Of a stretch of DNA of 64,000 bases, positions 44,105-57,000 are shown one piece after another. How positions within the stretch are numbered: position 1 is the first letter of the stretch; each line of letters begins with the position of its first letter. The notes under the pieces are model-generated. The model was not told the DNA's origin and ran no database searches. It was given only the letters and a program-made list of their open reading frames with translations. Source of the stretch: Rhodospirillales bacterium (GTDB taxonomy: Bacteria > Pseudomonadota > Alphaproteobacteria > Acetobacterales > Acetobacteraceae); NCBI GenBank assembly GCA_017304945.1, contig JAFKLG010000081.1:1-64000 (forward strand). The letters are read 5' to 3'. Both the position numbers and the translations under genes were made by a program.

Positions 44105-44269
44105 ATGCACGATTTCGTCCCGGCCAACGACAATTTCCATGTCGACCCGAACTTCATCGATGCCGTCCAGCTCACGATGGAAGCCGAAGAGAAAATGCAG
44201 GAAATCGCAATGGATCTTCGCCGCAAGCTGATCACGCTTCGCCGCGAGCGCCTGCGCCGCCACGGCTGA
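44105..44269 (+). CDS. Small hypothetical protein
   Basis: Fifty-four residues from MHDFVPAND. The C-terminal half is strongly helical and cationic (RRKLITLRRERLRRHG). There is no recognised domain, signal or membrane segment. It starts 113 bases after the livF stop in its own space and shows a compact acidic-then-basic layout rather than shadow composition. The ribosome-binding site is weak. It could be a small regulatory or nucleic-acid-binding protein, or not a gene at all. Confidence 0.45.
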   Translation: MHDFVPANDNFHVDPNFIDAVQLTMEAEEKMQEIAMDLRRKLITLRRERLRRHG

Positions 44270-44308
44270 TCGCGTCCGGTTGGTCCCGGACGGCATCCGA
44301 ACCGGTCG

Positions 44309-44977
44309 TCAGAAATCCAGATCGAGGTAGTGCTGCGGCGGCACCACCCCCGGCACCCGATCCGCCAGGACACCGCGGAAGCTCGGGCGCGACTTCATCC
44401 GCGCGTACCAATCCTTGGCGGAGGCCGACAGCGACCAATCCACGTCGCCGATGAAGTCCAGCGACGAGAGATGCGCGGCGGCCGCGAAATCGGCGAGCGA
44501 CATCGTCGCGCCCGCCAGCCATTTCCGCGTCTCCGCGAGCCACCCGATATACTCCATGTGGTAGCGCAGCGCCGTGTAGCCGGTGCGGATGGCCGCCGGG
44601 TCCGGATTGCCGCGACCGGCGATCCGCCGCATGTGCTTCTCGCCCAGCAGGTTGCGCGTGACCTCCGCGCCGAACTTGCCGTCGAACCAGGCCGTCAGGC
44701 GCCGCACCTCGACCCGTTCGGCGAGCGTGCGGCCCATCAAGCCGGTGTCCGGATACGCCTCGTCGAGATACTCACAGATCACGCCGGAGTCCGGGATCAC
44801 CAGCCCGTTGTCCTCGATCAGCGTCGGGACCGTGCCGGCCGGGTTCAACTCGAGATATTCGGGGCGGCGCTCCCACACCTTCTCCACCCGAAGCTCGAAC
44901 GGCAGCCGCTTCTCCGCCAGCACGAGGCGGACCTTGCGGGCATGGGGGGAGAGCGGCAGGTGATAGAGCACACGCAT
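44309..44977 (-). CDS. Glutathione S-transferase family protein
   Basis: A 222-residue GST. The N-terminal thioredoxin-fold domain has LYHLPLSPHARKVR, with Ser/Tyr rather than Cys at the likely thiol-activating position, NPAGTVPTL with the cis-Pro, and PDSGVICEYL for the glutathione gamma-glutamyl group. The C-terminal helical domain contains MSLADFAAAAHLSSLD, the conserved capping-box Asp. It conjugates or reduces small electrophiles; no substrate is evident. The start MRVLYH is used and the gene stands alone upstream of the convergent small ORF. Confidence 0.9.
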   Translation of the reverse strand: MRVLYHLPLSPHARKVRLVLAEKRLPFELRVEKVWERRPEYLELNPAGTVPTLIEDNGLVIPDSGVICEYLDEAYPDTGLMGRTLAERVEVRRLTAWFDGKFGAEVTRNLLGEKHMRRIAGRGNPDPAAIRTGYTALRYHMEYIGWLAETRKWLAGATMSLADFAAAAHLSSLDFIGDVDWSLSASAKDWYARMKSRPSFRGVLADRVPGVVPPQHYLDLDF

Positions 44978-45119
44978 TGCGTGCCTTATCGCACCTGCTC
45001 CCGCGTCTCGCCAAGCGGCGCCGCGATGAAAACCGCGCGGTTGGGGGCGCCTCCGCGCGTGCGCCCGTCGCGCGTTGCGTCCTCCGGCGCGGCAGCCAGC
45101 GCCGCGCCGGTGCCGTGGC

Positions 45120-49664
<4,545 letters not shown>

Positions 49665-49752
49665 GGCGTCGGTCCCCAGGTGGTGGGTCGATCGGGGGAA
49701 GCGTGGAGGCCCCTCCCCCTGTCCCTCCCGCGAAGGGAGGGACGCATTCGTC

Positions 49753-51189
49753 TCAGTCCGCCGCGGCGGCGAGCGCTTGTTTCTCCTGCAACGTCCGGTC
49801 GATCTGCGCGGCGGCGTCGCGGCCGTCGCGGATTGCCCAGACCACCAGGCTGGCGCCGCGCACGATGTCGCCGGCGGCAAACACGCCCGGCAGGCTCGTC
49901 TCGAAGCTGCGGTGGTCGACGCGCAGCGTGCCCCAGCGGGAGACGGTCAGCGCCGGCTCCTCGAACATCGCCGGCAGGTCCTCCGGGTCGAAGCCCAGCG
50001 CCTTGATCACGAGATCGGCCTTCAGGGTGAAGCTGCTGCCCTCGATCGGCTCCACCGCCTGGCGGCCGGAGGAGTCGGGCAGGCCGAGATGCATGCGCAC
50101 GGCGCGCACGCCGGAGACGTCCGTCTCGCCCAGGAAGGCTTCGGGGGCAGCGAGCCAGACGAACTCGACACCCTCTTCCTCGGCGTTCTTCACCTCCCGC
50201 ATCGAGCCGGGCATGTTCGCGCGATCGCGGCGATACAGGCACTTCACCGATTTCGCGCCCTGGCGCACGGCGGTGCGCACGCAGTCCATCGCGGTGTCGC
50301 CGCCGCCGATCACCACCACGTCCTTGCCGGCGGCGTTCAGCAGGCCGGAGCGGAAATCGGGCACGTCGTCGCCCAGGTTTTCCCGGTTCGAGGCGATCAG
50401 GTAGTCGAGCGCGGGCACGATGCCGCCGAGCCCGCTGCCGGGGCCGCCGATGTCGCGTGCCTTGTAGACGCCGGTCGCGATCAGCACCGCGTCGTGGCGC
50501 TGGCGCAGCGCCTGCAACGTGATGTCGGTGCCGATCGCGCAGTTGAGTTCCAGCTTGATGCCGGACTCGGCGAACTGCGCGGCGCGGCGCAGCACGACCG
50601 ACTTCTCCAGCTTGAAGTTCGGGATTCCATAGATCAGCAAGCCGCCCATGCGGTCGTGCCGATCGTAGACCGTCACCTGATAGCCGCGGCGGCGGAGCTG
50701 TTCGGCGGCGGCGAGGCCGGCCGGGCCGGCGCCGATGATGCCGACCGAGGCATCGCGTTCCCGCCGCGGCCGGATCGGCTTCACCCAGCCCTTCTCGAAC
50801 GCGGTATCGGTGATGTAGCGCTCGACCGCGCCGATGGTGACGCTCTCGAACCCCTTCTCGATGACGCAGTTGCCTTCGCACAGCCGGTCCTGCGGGCAGA
50901 TTCGCCCGCAGACCTCGGGGAAGGTGTTGGTGGCGGAGGAGAGTTCGTACGCCTCCTCCAGCCGCCCTTCCGCGGTGAGCTTGAGCCAGTCCGGGATGTG
51001 GTTCGACAGCGGGCAGTGCACCGAGCAGAACGGCACGCCGCACTGGGAGCAGCGTGAGGCCTGGGAGGCGGCCTGCGCCTGGGCGAAGTCGCGATAGATT
51101 TCGCCGAAGTCGTGACGCCGCGCCTCGGCTGCCCGTTTTTCGGGCATTGCCTGCGGTACGGTCACGAATTTCAGCATGCGCTCGGCCAT
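49753..51189 (-). CDS. gltD: Glutamate synthase, small (beta) subunit
   Basis: A 478-residue NADPH-oxidising flavoprotein that feeds electrons to GltB. The N-terminal cysteines CSQCGVPFCSVHCP and CGRICPQDRLCEGNC bind two 4Fe-4S clusters, GIIGAGPAGLAAAEQL is the FAD site and VVVIGGGDTAMDCVRTA the NADPH site. The ATG at 51189 has GAGGAA six bases before it. It precedes gltB, the reverse of the E. coli order. A promoter lies at 51219-51248. Confidence 0.97.
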   Translation of the reverse strand: MAERMLKFVTVPQAMPEKRAAEARRHDFGEIYRDFAQAQAASQASRCSQCGVPFCSVHCPLSNHIPDWLKLTAEGRLEEAYELSSATNTFPEVCGRICPQDRLCEGNCVIEKGFESVTIGAVERYITDTAFEKGWVKPIRPRRERDASVGIIGAGPAGLAAAEQLRRRGYQVTVYDRHDRMGGLLIYGIPNFKLEKSVVLRRAAQFAESGIKLELNCAIGTDITLQALRQRHDAVLIATGVYKARDIGGPGSGLGGIVPALDYLIASNRENLGDDVPDFRSGLLNAAGKDVVVIGGGDTAMDCVRTAVRQGAKSVKCLYRRDRANMPGSMREVKNAEEEGVEFVWLAAPEAFLGETDVSGVRAVRMHLGLPDSSGRQAVEPIEGSSFTLKADLVIKALGFDPEDLPAMFEEPALTVSRWGTLRVDHRSFETSLPGVFAAGDIVRGASLVVWAIRDGRDAAAQIDRTLQEKQALAAAAD

Positions 51190-51218
51190 GGCGTTCCTCA
51201 CAGACTGGCGAGTGTGCC

Positions 51219-51248
51219 AATCTAGGGAGAATAGGACCGCTATGTCAA
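51219..51248 (-). promoter_or_regulatory. Promoter of gltD-gltB
   Basis: On the minus strand a perfect TTGACA (51243-51248) stands 18 bases from TAGATT (51219-51224). The transcript would begin about 20 bases before the gltD start codon. Confidence 0.6.
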
Positions 51249-51327
51249 GCGTCCTGCCCTATTTGCCCGCGCCGAACGGTCGATCGTCAATTCGACACGG
51301 CGGGCGGCCGGAAATTAGGTCCGATTT

Positions 51328-52290
51328 TTACCCTAATTGCTCCTGGGGCAGGACCGGCCGGCGCCCACCACCCGGCTGGAACCGCTTCAGATAGGCCGGC
51401 ACGACGAGTTCGGCCGGCGTCGGCACCACCCCCAGCTCATGCAGCCCCGGCATCCCGGGACTGACCACGTTGTCTCGCGCGAGCATCAGCAACTGGTCGC
51501 GGGTCAGCGGCTTGCCCGGCAGCAGCTCCATCAGGCCCGCCTGCAGGCGGACCAACCCCATCGGCATCTCGATCATGCGCCGATGACGATTCGTCAGTTT
51601 CAAGATCCAGGCCAGGATCTCCCGGAAGGTCCACACGCGCGGGCCGCCCAACTCGAACACCCCGCCCGCGGCGTCGGGCCGCACCAGCGCGGCCATCACC
51701 GCATCCGCCACGTCGGCCACGTAGACCGGCTGCATCTTGGTGCCGCCGCTGATCACCGGCATGAACGGCAGGAGCTGCGCCATCGTGGCGAACCGGTTGA
51801 AGAACGCGTCCTCCGGCCCGAACACGACCGACGGGCGCAGGATCGTCGCGGTCGGGAATGCCGCCCGCACCGCCGCCTCCCCCGCCGCCTTGCTCGACGC
51901 ATACTTGCTCGGGCTCGACGCATCGGCCCCGATCGCGGAGAGGTGCACGAGCCGGCTGGCCCCGGCCGCGGCCGCCAGCCGCGCCACCCGGCCCGCCCCC
52001 TCGGCATGCACCGCCTGGAAGGCGCCGGAACGCGGCTCGCTCAGGATCCCGACCAGATTGACGACCAGGGTGGCGTCGTCGACGGCCCGCTGCACGGTCG
52101 CCTCGTTGGTGACGGATCCGTAGAGCGGGACCATCTGCCCCACCGCGCCGGCCGGCTTCAGGAACAGCGCCCCTTCGGGGTCGCGCACCGCGACCCGCAC
52201 CACGTAGCCCTGGTGCAGCAGCCGCTTCACCACGTAGCGGCCGATGAAGCCCGACCCACCGAACACCGTCGCCACGCTGCGCGTCGCCAT
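51328..52290 (-). CDS. NDUFA9-like NAD(P)-binding protein (atypical SDR)
   Basis: A 320-residue extended SDR. The nucleotide-binding motif TVFGGSGFIGRYV is at residues 8-20, the active-site segment SPSKYASSKAAGE follows SAIGADAS, and the RPSVVFGPEDAFFNRFA stretch is diagnostic of complex-I-associated NDUFA9 homologues. In alphaproteobacteria these proteins are linked to respiratory complex I assembly or quinone metabolism, but the exact role is unproven. The start MATRSVATV is used; the frame extends 22 residues upstream without support. Confidence 0.88.
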   Translation of the reverse strand: MATRSVATVFGGSGFIGRYVVKRLLHQGYVVRVAVRDPEGALFLKPAGAVGQMVPLYGSVTNEATVQRAVDDATLVVNLVGILSEPRSGAFQAVHAEGAGRVARLAAAAGASRLVHLSAIGADASSPSKYASSKAAGEAAVRAAFPTATILRPSVVFGPEDAFFNRFATMAQLLPFMPVISGGTKMQPVYVADVADAVMAALVRPDAAGGVFELGGPRVWTFREILAWILKLTNRHRRMIEMPMGLVRLQAGLMELLPGKPLTRDQLLMLARDNVVSPGMPGLHELGVVPTPAELVVPAYLKRFQPGGGRRPVLPQEQLG

Positions 52291-52484
52291 GATTCTGTCT
52301 CCTGTCTCGCGTCCTGCCCGCCGCCCGCAGCCTGCCTCTCGGCGATCGCGGCGCACCGTCCGTCCATGATGTCGCCTGCGCCCGCCTCACCGGTCCCGCA
52401 CGCATGCCGATGAGCGAGGACGCCCGCCGGCATTACTAGGCGGCCCGCCAATGTCCCTCAAGCGTGACGACCGCCGTTTCGCAG

Positions 52485-52513
52485 TTGACGACCCGATCGG
52501 CGGAGGCTACATG
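52485..52513 (+). promoter_or_regulatory. Promoter of tRNA-Leu / RNase D
   Basis: TTGACG (52485-52490) and TACATG (52508-52513) are 17 bases apart, about 45 bases upstream of the tRNA-Leu gene. No other promoter-like pair lies between this and the RNase D gene. Confidence 0.45.
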
Positions 52514-52556
52514 CCGCGCCCTACCCGCTGCCCCACCATACGGTGGAGCGCCTGTT

Positions 52557-52643
52557 GCCCAGGTGGCGGAATTGGTAGACGCGCAGGTTTCAGGTACCTG
52601 TGGCCGCAAGGTCGTGGAAGTTCGAGTCTTCTCCTGGGCACCA
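52557..52643 (+). tRNA. tRNA-Leu (CAG anticodon)
   Basis: An 87-base class II tRNA with an encoded CCA. The acceptor is GCCCAGG paired with CCTGGGC, the anticodon stem-loop CAGGT-TTCAGGT-ACCTG carries CAG, and the long variable arm TGGCCGCAAGGTCGTG is a leucine feature. The T-loop is TTCGAGT. The RNase D gene begins six bases after the CCA. Confidence 0.95.
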
Positions 52644-52649
52644 TCTCAC

Positions 52650-53303
52650 ATGAGCACCACACAGTTCATGCCGAACGGCACCATCCACCTGCACCGGCAC
52701 GACCTGCCGGACGGGCTGTCCTTCGGCGCCGCGGTCGCCGTCGACACCGAGACGATGGGCCTGCAGCCGCATCGCGACCGGCTCTGCCTGGTGCAGCTCT
52801 CGGCCGGGGACGGCCACGCGCACCTGGTGCAGCTCATCCCGCCGGCCCTCGGCGGCCGCGGCTTCGACTGCCCGAACCTCGCGCGGCTGCTCGCCGACCC
52901 CGGCGTGACGAAGCTGATGCACTTCGCGCGCTTCGACGTCGCCGTGCTGCAGCACAGCCTCGGCATCACCGTCGCCCCGGTCCGCTGCACCAAGATCGCG
53001 GCGAAGCTGGTGCGCACCTTCACCGACCGGCACGGGCTCAAGGACCTCTGCAAGGAACTGCTGGGCGTCGAACTCTCGAAGCAGCAGCAGAGTTCCGATT
53101 GGGGCGCGCCCGACCTGACGCCGGAACAACTCGCCTACGCCGCGTCGGACGTGCTGCACTTGCACGCGCTCTGGGCCCGGCTCGAGGCGCTGCTGGTCCG
53201 CGAGGGCCGGCTCGACCTCGCCATGGCCTGTTTCGAGTTCCTGCCGACGCGGGGACGGCTGGACCTGCTGGGCTACGAACAGCCCGACATCTTCGCGCAC
53301 TGA
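52650..53303 (+). CDS. rnd: Ribonuclease D (DEDD 3'-5' exonuclease)
   Basis: A 217-residue DEDDy exonuclease that trims 3' ends of tRNA precursors. The motifs are VAVDTETMGL (Exo I), HFARFDVAVL (Exo II) and YAASDVLHL (Exo III). It lacks the HRDC domains of E. coli RNase D, as in many alphaproteobacteria. The ATG at 52650 leaves only six bases after tRNA-Leu and no ribosome-binding site, so translation may be leaderless after tRNA release, or start at the Met at 52668. It is followed by the kdsD promoter. Confidence 0.93.
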   Translation: MSTTQFMPNGTIHLHRHDLPDGLSFGAAVAVDTETMGLQPHRDRLCLVQLSAGDGHAHLVQLIPPALGGRGFDCPNLARLLADPGVTKLMHFARFDVAVLQHSLGITVAPVRCTKIAAKLVRTFTDRHGLKDLCKELLGVELSKQQQSSDWGAPDLTPEQLAYAASDVLHLHALWARLEALLVREGRLDLAMACFEFLPTRGRLDLLGYEQPDIFAH

Positions 53304-53362
53304 CCGGCCGCCAACGGCAAGTTTAACTCGCGTCCAGCTTCGGCGCGACGCGTGCGGAACTG

Positions 53363-53392
53363 TTGACCCTGCGCCCGACCGGGGCCCATAGA
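53363..53392 (+). promoter_or_regulatory. Promoter of kdsD-lptCAB
   Basis: TTGACC (53363-53368) is separated by 18 bases from CATAGA (53387-53392), about 33 bases before the kdsD start codon. Confidence 0.45.
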
Positions 53393-53424
53393 GAGCGCCT
53401 CACAGCATCGGACCCGCGTCGTTC

Positions 53425-54423
53425 ATGTCTGCTCCCGCCCGCGCCGATCTGGTCGCCGTGGAGACGTCCGACCTCGACGTCGCGCGCGCCGTCCTCGGAG
53501 CCGAAGCGGCGGGATTGCGGGCCTTGGCCGGCGCCCTCGACGCGCGGTTCGGCCACGCGGTGGACCGACTCGCCGCCGCGACCGGACGCGTCGTCGTCTC
53601 CGGCATGGGCAAGTCCGGCCACGTGGCGCGCAAGATCGCGGCCACCTTCGCCTCCACCGGCACGCCCGCCCAGTTCGTGCACCCGGCCGAGGCGTCGCAC
53701 GGCGATCTCGGCATGATCGTCGCCGGCGACGCCGTGCTGGCACTCTCCAATTCCGGGGAGACGCCGGAACTCGCCGACCTGGTCGCCCATGCCCGCCGCT
53801 TCGGCCTGCCGCTGGTCGCGATCACCGCCCATGCCGGGTCCGCCCTCGCCAGCGCCGCGGACGTCGCATTGCTGCTGCCCGCCGCGGCGGAGGCCTGTCC
53901 AATGGGCCTCGCGCCCACCACATCCACGACCATGCAGATGGCCCTGGGCGACGCACTCGCCGTTGCATTGCTGACCCGGCGCGGCTTCACCGCGGCGGAC
54001 TTCCGCCAGTTCCATCCCGGTGGCCGCCTGGGCGCGCGCCTCCGCCGGGTGCGCGAGTTGATGCATGTGGGAGCGGCGATGCCGCTTGCCGGCCCCGACC
54101 TGCCGATGGACCAGGCGCTGCTGCTGATCACCGAGAAGCATTTCGGCTGCCTGGGCGTCGTCGCTGCCGATGGCACGCTGGCCGGCATCGTGACCGACGG
54201 CGACCTCCGCCGCGCGATGGGCCCCGACCTGCTGCAGCGCCGCGTTGCCGACGTGATGACGCGAGCGCCGAAGACGATCGAGCCGGACGCGCTGGCCGCC
54301 GAGGCGTTGCACCTGATGAACGCCCGCACCCGCCCGATCACCGCGCTGTTCGTGGTCGACCGGTCGCAACAGCCGATCGGCATCCTGCACCTGCACGACC
54401 TGCTCCGCGCCGGGGTGGCATGA
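53425..54423 (+). CDS. kdsD: D-arabinose-5-phosphate isomerase
   Basis: A 332-residue KpsF/GutQ family isomerase that converts ribulose-5-phosphate to arabinose-5-phosphate, the first step to Kdo of lipopolysaccharide. The SIS domain (about 45-190) has VVVSGMGKSGHVA, LALSNSGETPEL and the family motif HPGGRLGARL; two CBS domains follow (GIVTDGDLRRAMG, ITALFVVD). It opens the kdsD-lptC-lptA-lptB operon and overlaps lptC by four bases (ATGA). Confidence 0.95.
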   Translation: MSAPARADLVAVETSDLDVARAVLGAEAAGLRALAGALDARFGHAVDRLAAATGRVVVSGMGKSGHVARKIAATFASTGTPAQFVHPAEASHGDLGMIVAGDAVLALSNSGETPELADLVAHARRFGLPLVAITAHAGSALASAADVALLLPAAAEACPMGLAPTTSTTMQMALGDALAVALLTRRGFTAADFRQFHPGGRLGARLRRVRELMHVGAAMPLAGPDLPMDQALLLITEKHFGCLGVVAADGTLAGIVTDGDLRRAMGPDLLQRRVADVMTRAPKTIEPDALAAEALHLMNARTRPITALFVVDRSQQPIGILHLHDLLRAGVA

Positions 54424-55133
54424 GCCTGCATCCCGCCGCCGCCGGATCCACCGGCCGCCCGCCGGCTGACCCGCCTGGAGAGGGACGCCGCGCCGGCTCC
54501 CATCTGTTGACCGCGGCGACGGCGCGGATCCGCCGCGCCCCCACGCCGCGCGGCCTCGCCCGCCGCCGGCTGATGATCACGCTCACCAAGTGGCTGCTCC
54601 CGCTCGCGGCGCTCGGCCTGCTCGGCACGATCGCCGTCTGGCCGGAGCTGGACCGCGCGAGCGAGCAGGCACGCCTCGCGTTCCGTCGCGTGGGCGGCGA
54701 GGTCGAGGGGGCACGGCTGGTCAACGCCCGCTACCGCGGCGTGGACGAGCGCGGCCGCCCCTACACGATCACCGCGGCCACCGCCCAGCAGGTCGATCCC
54801 GAACGCATCAACCTCACCATTCCGAAGGGCGACATCACGCTCGAGAACGGCACCTGGCTCATGCTGCAGTCGAAGCAGGGAGTGTTCCTGCAACACGCGA
54901 ACCAGCTCGACCTCTCGGTCGACGTCACACTCTACCGGGACGACGGACTGACCCTGACCACGGCGGCCGCCTCGGTCGACCTGAAGAACGGCGCCGCCAG
55001 CAGCTCCGACAAGACCCATGCCGAGGGACCATTCGGTGTACTCGACTCGGAGGGGTTCACCATCCTGGATCAAGGGGCCACGGTGCAGTTCACCGGACCG
55101 GCCAAGGTCGTGCTGAACGGCGCCTCCCCATGA
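54420..55133 (+). CDS. lptC: LPS export protein LptC
   Basis: A 237-residue bitopic membrane protein. A proline- and arginine-rich cytoplasmic leader (1-50) precedes one hydrophobic segment (about 55-75), then the periplasmic LptC beta-jellyroll: YRGVDERGRPYTITAATA and DGLTLTTAAASVDLKNG. It joins the LptBFG extractor to LptA. The cytoplasmic leader is longer than the E. coli one, and the Met at residue 52 could be an alternative start. It is coupled to both neighbours by ATGA overlaps. Confidence 0.9.
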   Translation: MSLHPAAAGSTGRPPADPPGEGRRAGSHLLTAATARIRRAPTPRGLARRRLMITLTKWLLPLAALGLLGTIAVWPELDRASEQARLAFRRVGGEVEGARLVNARYRGVDERGRPYTITAATAQQVDPERINLTIPKGDITLENGTWLMLQSKQGVFLQHANQLDLSVDVTLYRDDGLTLTTAAASVDLKNGAASSSDKTHAEGPFGVLDSEGFTILDQGATVQFTGPAKVVLNGASP

Positions 55134-56164
55134 TCCCCCGCCTCGTGCTCCTCTCGCTGCTGCTGGCGCCGCTGCCGGCCGCGGCCCAGCAACTCGACCT
55201 GTCCAAGGGCGGCCCGATCGCGATCACCGCCAGCGACGGCATCGAGTGGCGCCAGGCCCAGCAACAGGTCATCGCCCGCGGCAACGCGCGCGCCGTGCGG
55301 GAAGGCGTGACCGTCACCGCCGACCGGCTGATCGCCTGGTATCGCAAGAAGGGTGGCGATGCCGCGACGCCCCCCGGCAAGACGCCGCCCGGCACGGCTG
55401 CCTCCGGCGCCCCACAGTCCGGCGGCAGCCCGCTCGGCCTCGCCTCCGATTCGGAGACCGGCGGCAACGAGATCTACCGCGTCCAGGCCGAGGGCAACGT
55501 CCACATCTTCACCGATACCGACCACGCGCAAGGCGACCGCGCCACCTACGACATGGACCAGGCCGTGCTGGTGATGACCGGGCGCAACCTGAAGCTGACC
55601 ACGCCCAACGAGGTGCTCACCGCGCGGGACGACCTGGAATACTGGTCGCAGAAGCACATGGCGGTGGCGCGCGGCGATGCCGTGGTCGTGACGAAGGACG
55701 CGCGCCGCGTGGCCGCCGACACGCTGGTCGCCTATACCAGCGATGCGCCCGCGCCCGCCGGCACGACGCCCGCCAGCGCCCGCAGCAAGCCCGGCGCGCC
55801 GGCCGCCGCTGGCGACCCGCTCGCCAGTTCGGGCAAGCTGCAGAAGGTCGAGGCCTATGGGCACGTCTCGCTGCGCACCCCTACCGACACGGTGACCGGC
55901 GATCGCGCCGTCTACGTCCCGGACACCGGGATCGCGCGAATCGGCGGCAACGTGCGGATCACGCGCGGACAGAACCAGCTCAACGGCGCAGAGGCGGAAG
56001 TGAACATGAAAACCGGCATCTCCCGCCTGCTCTCCGCCTCCGCCTCCGCCCCGAGTGGCCGGGTGCAGGGACTGGTCGTGCCGAACGACCGCACGAACCC
56101 GTCCTTCGATCCCACCAGCCCGGCCGCGCCGCCGGCAACACCGCCGACGGGAGGCCGCAAGTGA
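55130..56164 (+). CDS. lptA: LPS transport periplasmic protein LptA
   Basis: A 344-residue periplasmic OstA/LptA-type protein with a signal peptide ending PAAAQ. The fold is repeated: IEWRQAQQQVIARGNARA and VTVTADRLIAWY, then VQAEGNVHIFTDTDHAQGDRATYD and GHVSLRTPTDTVTGDRAVY, which give the bridging jellyroll. Two low-complexity Ala/Pro/Gly/Thr insertions at about 85-100 and 205-225, and a Pro-rich tail, make it almost twice the length of E. coli LptA (185). It follows lptC with an ATGA overlap. Confidence 0.9.
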   Translation: MIPRLVLLSLLLAPLPAAAQQLDLSKGGPIAITASDGIEWRQAQQQVIARGNARAVREGVTVTADRLIAWYRKKGGDAATPPGKTPPGTAASGAPQSGGSPLGLASDSETGGNEIYRVQAEGNVHIFTDTDHAQGDRATYDMDQAVLVMTGRNLKLTTPNEVLTARDDLEYWSQKHMAVARGDAVVVTKDARRVAADTLVAYTSDAPAPAGTTPASARSKPGAPAAAGDPLASSGKLQKVEAYGHVSLRTPTDTVTGDRAVYVPDTGIARIGGNVRITRGQNQLNGAEAEVNMKTGISRLLSASASAPSGRVQGLVVPNDRTNPSFDPTSPAAPPATPPTGGRK

Positions 56165-56940
56165 GCCCGGCCGACATCGAAGGGCGCGCCGCGCGGGAGC
56201 TGCGGGTCGTGCCGCAAAAAGGCGGTCTCGTCGCGCGCGGGGTGGGCAAGACCTACAAGAAGCGCCCAGTGGTCCGGAACGTCTCGATCGAGCTCCGGCG
56301 CGGGGAGGCCGTTGGCCTCTTGGGCCCGAACGGCGCCGGCAAGACCACGACCTTCTACATGATCGTCGGGCTGGTGAAGCCGGATACCGGCGAGATCCGG
56401 CTCGACAACGCCGACATCACCACCCTTCCCATGTATCGGCGCGCCCGGCTCGGCATCGGCTACCTGCCGCAGGAAGCAAGCGTGTTCCGTGGCCTGAACG
56501 TCGAGCAGAACATCATGGCGGCGCTCGAAGTGGTCGAGCCCGATCCCGACACGCGCGACCTGATGCTGGACGAGCTGCTTGCCGAGTTCGGCATCGGCCA
56601 TCTCCGCCGCACCCCGGCGCTCGCCCTCTCGGGCGGTGAACGCCGACGCGTCGAGATCGCGCGCGCCCTCGCGACCCAGCCCTCCTACATCCTGCTCGAC
56701 GAACCGCTCGCCGGCATCGACCCGATCGCCGTCGGCGAAATCCGCGACCTCGTGAAACACCTCAAGGATCGCGGCATCGGCGTGCTGATCACCGACCACA
56801 ACGTCCGCGAGACGCTGGAAATCATCGATCGCGCCTACATCATGCATGACGGCCAAGTGCTGATGGAGGGACGACCGCAAGAGGTCGTTGCACACGAAGA
56901 CGTGAGGCGTGTTTACCTGGGAGAAAGATTCAGCCTCTAG
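56161..56940 (+). CDS. lptB: LPS export ABC transporter ATPase LptB
   Basis: A 259-residue ABC ATPase powering lipopolysaccharide extraction from the inner membrane. Walker A is GLLGPNGAGKTTTFYM, the signature LALSGGERRRVEIARALA and Walker B YILLDEPLAGIDP follow, and YLPQEASVFRGLNVEQNI is LptB-specific. It starts with a GTG that overlaps the lptA stop (GTGA). LptF and LptG are not in the window. Confidence 0.97.
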   Translation: MSPADIEGRAARELRVVPQKGGLVARGVGKTYKKRPVVRNVSIELRRGEAVGLLGPNGAGKTTTFYMIVGLVKPDTGEIRLDNADITTLPMYRRARLGIGYLPQEASVFRGLNVEQNIMAALEVVEPDPDTRDLMLDELLAEFGIGHLRRTPALALSGGERRRVEIARALATQPSYILLDEPLAGIDPIAVGEIRDLVKHLKDRGIGVLITDHNVRETLEIIDRAYIMHDGQVLMEGRPQEVVAHEDVRRVYLGERFSL

Positions 56941-57000
56941 CATGCTTCTTGCATGCGAAAGCGTTTGACCCTTTGCCAATTCGGCCGATAATCGGCCGCC

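Noticed and set aside
45084..45110. GC-rich hairpin after gltB as an intrinsic terminator
   Set aside because: There is a 9-bp stem but no following T-run on either strand, so it is only mentioned with gltB.
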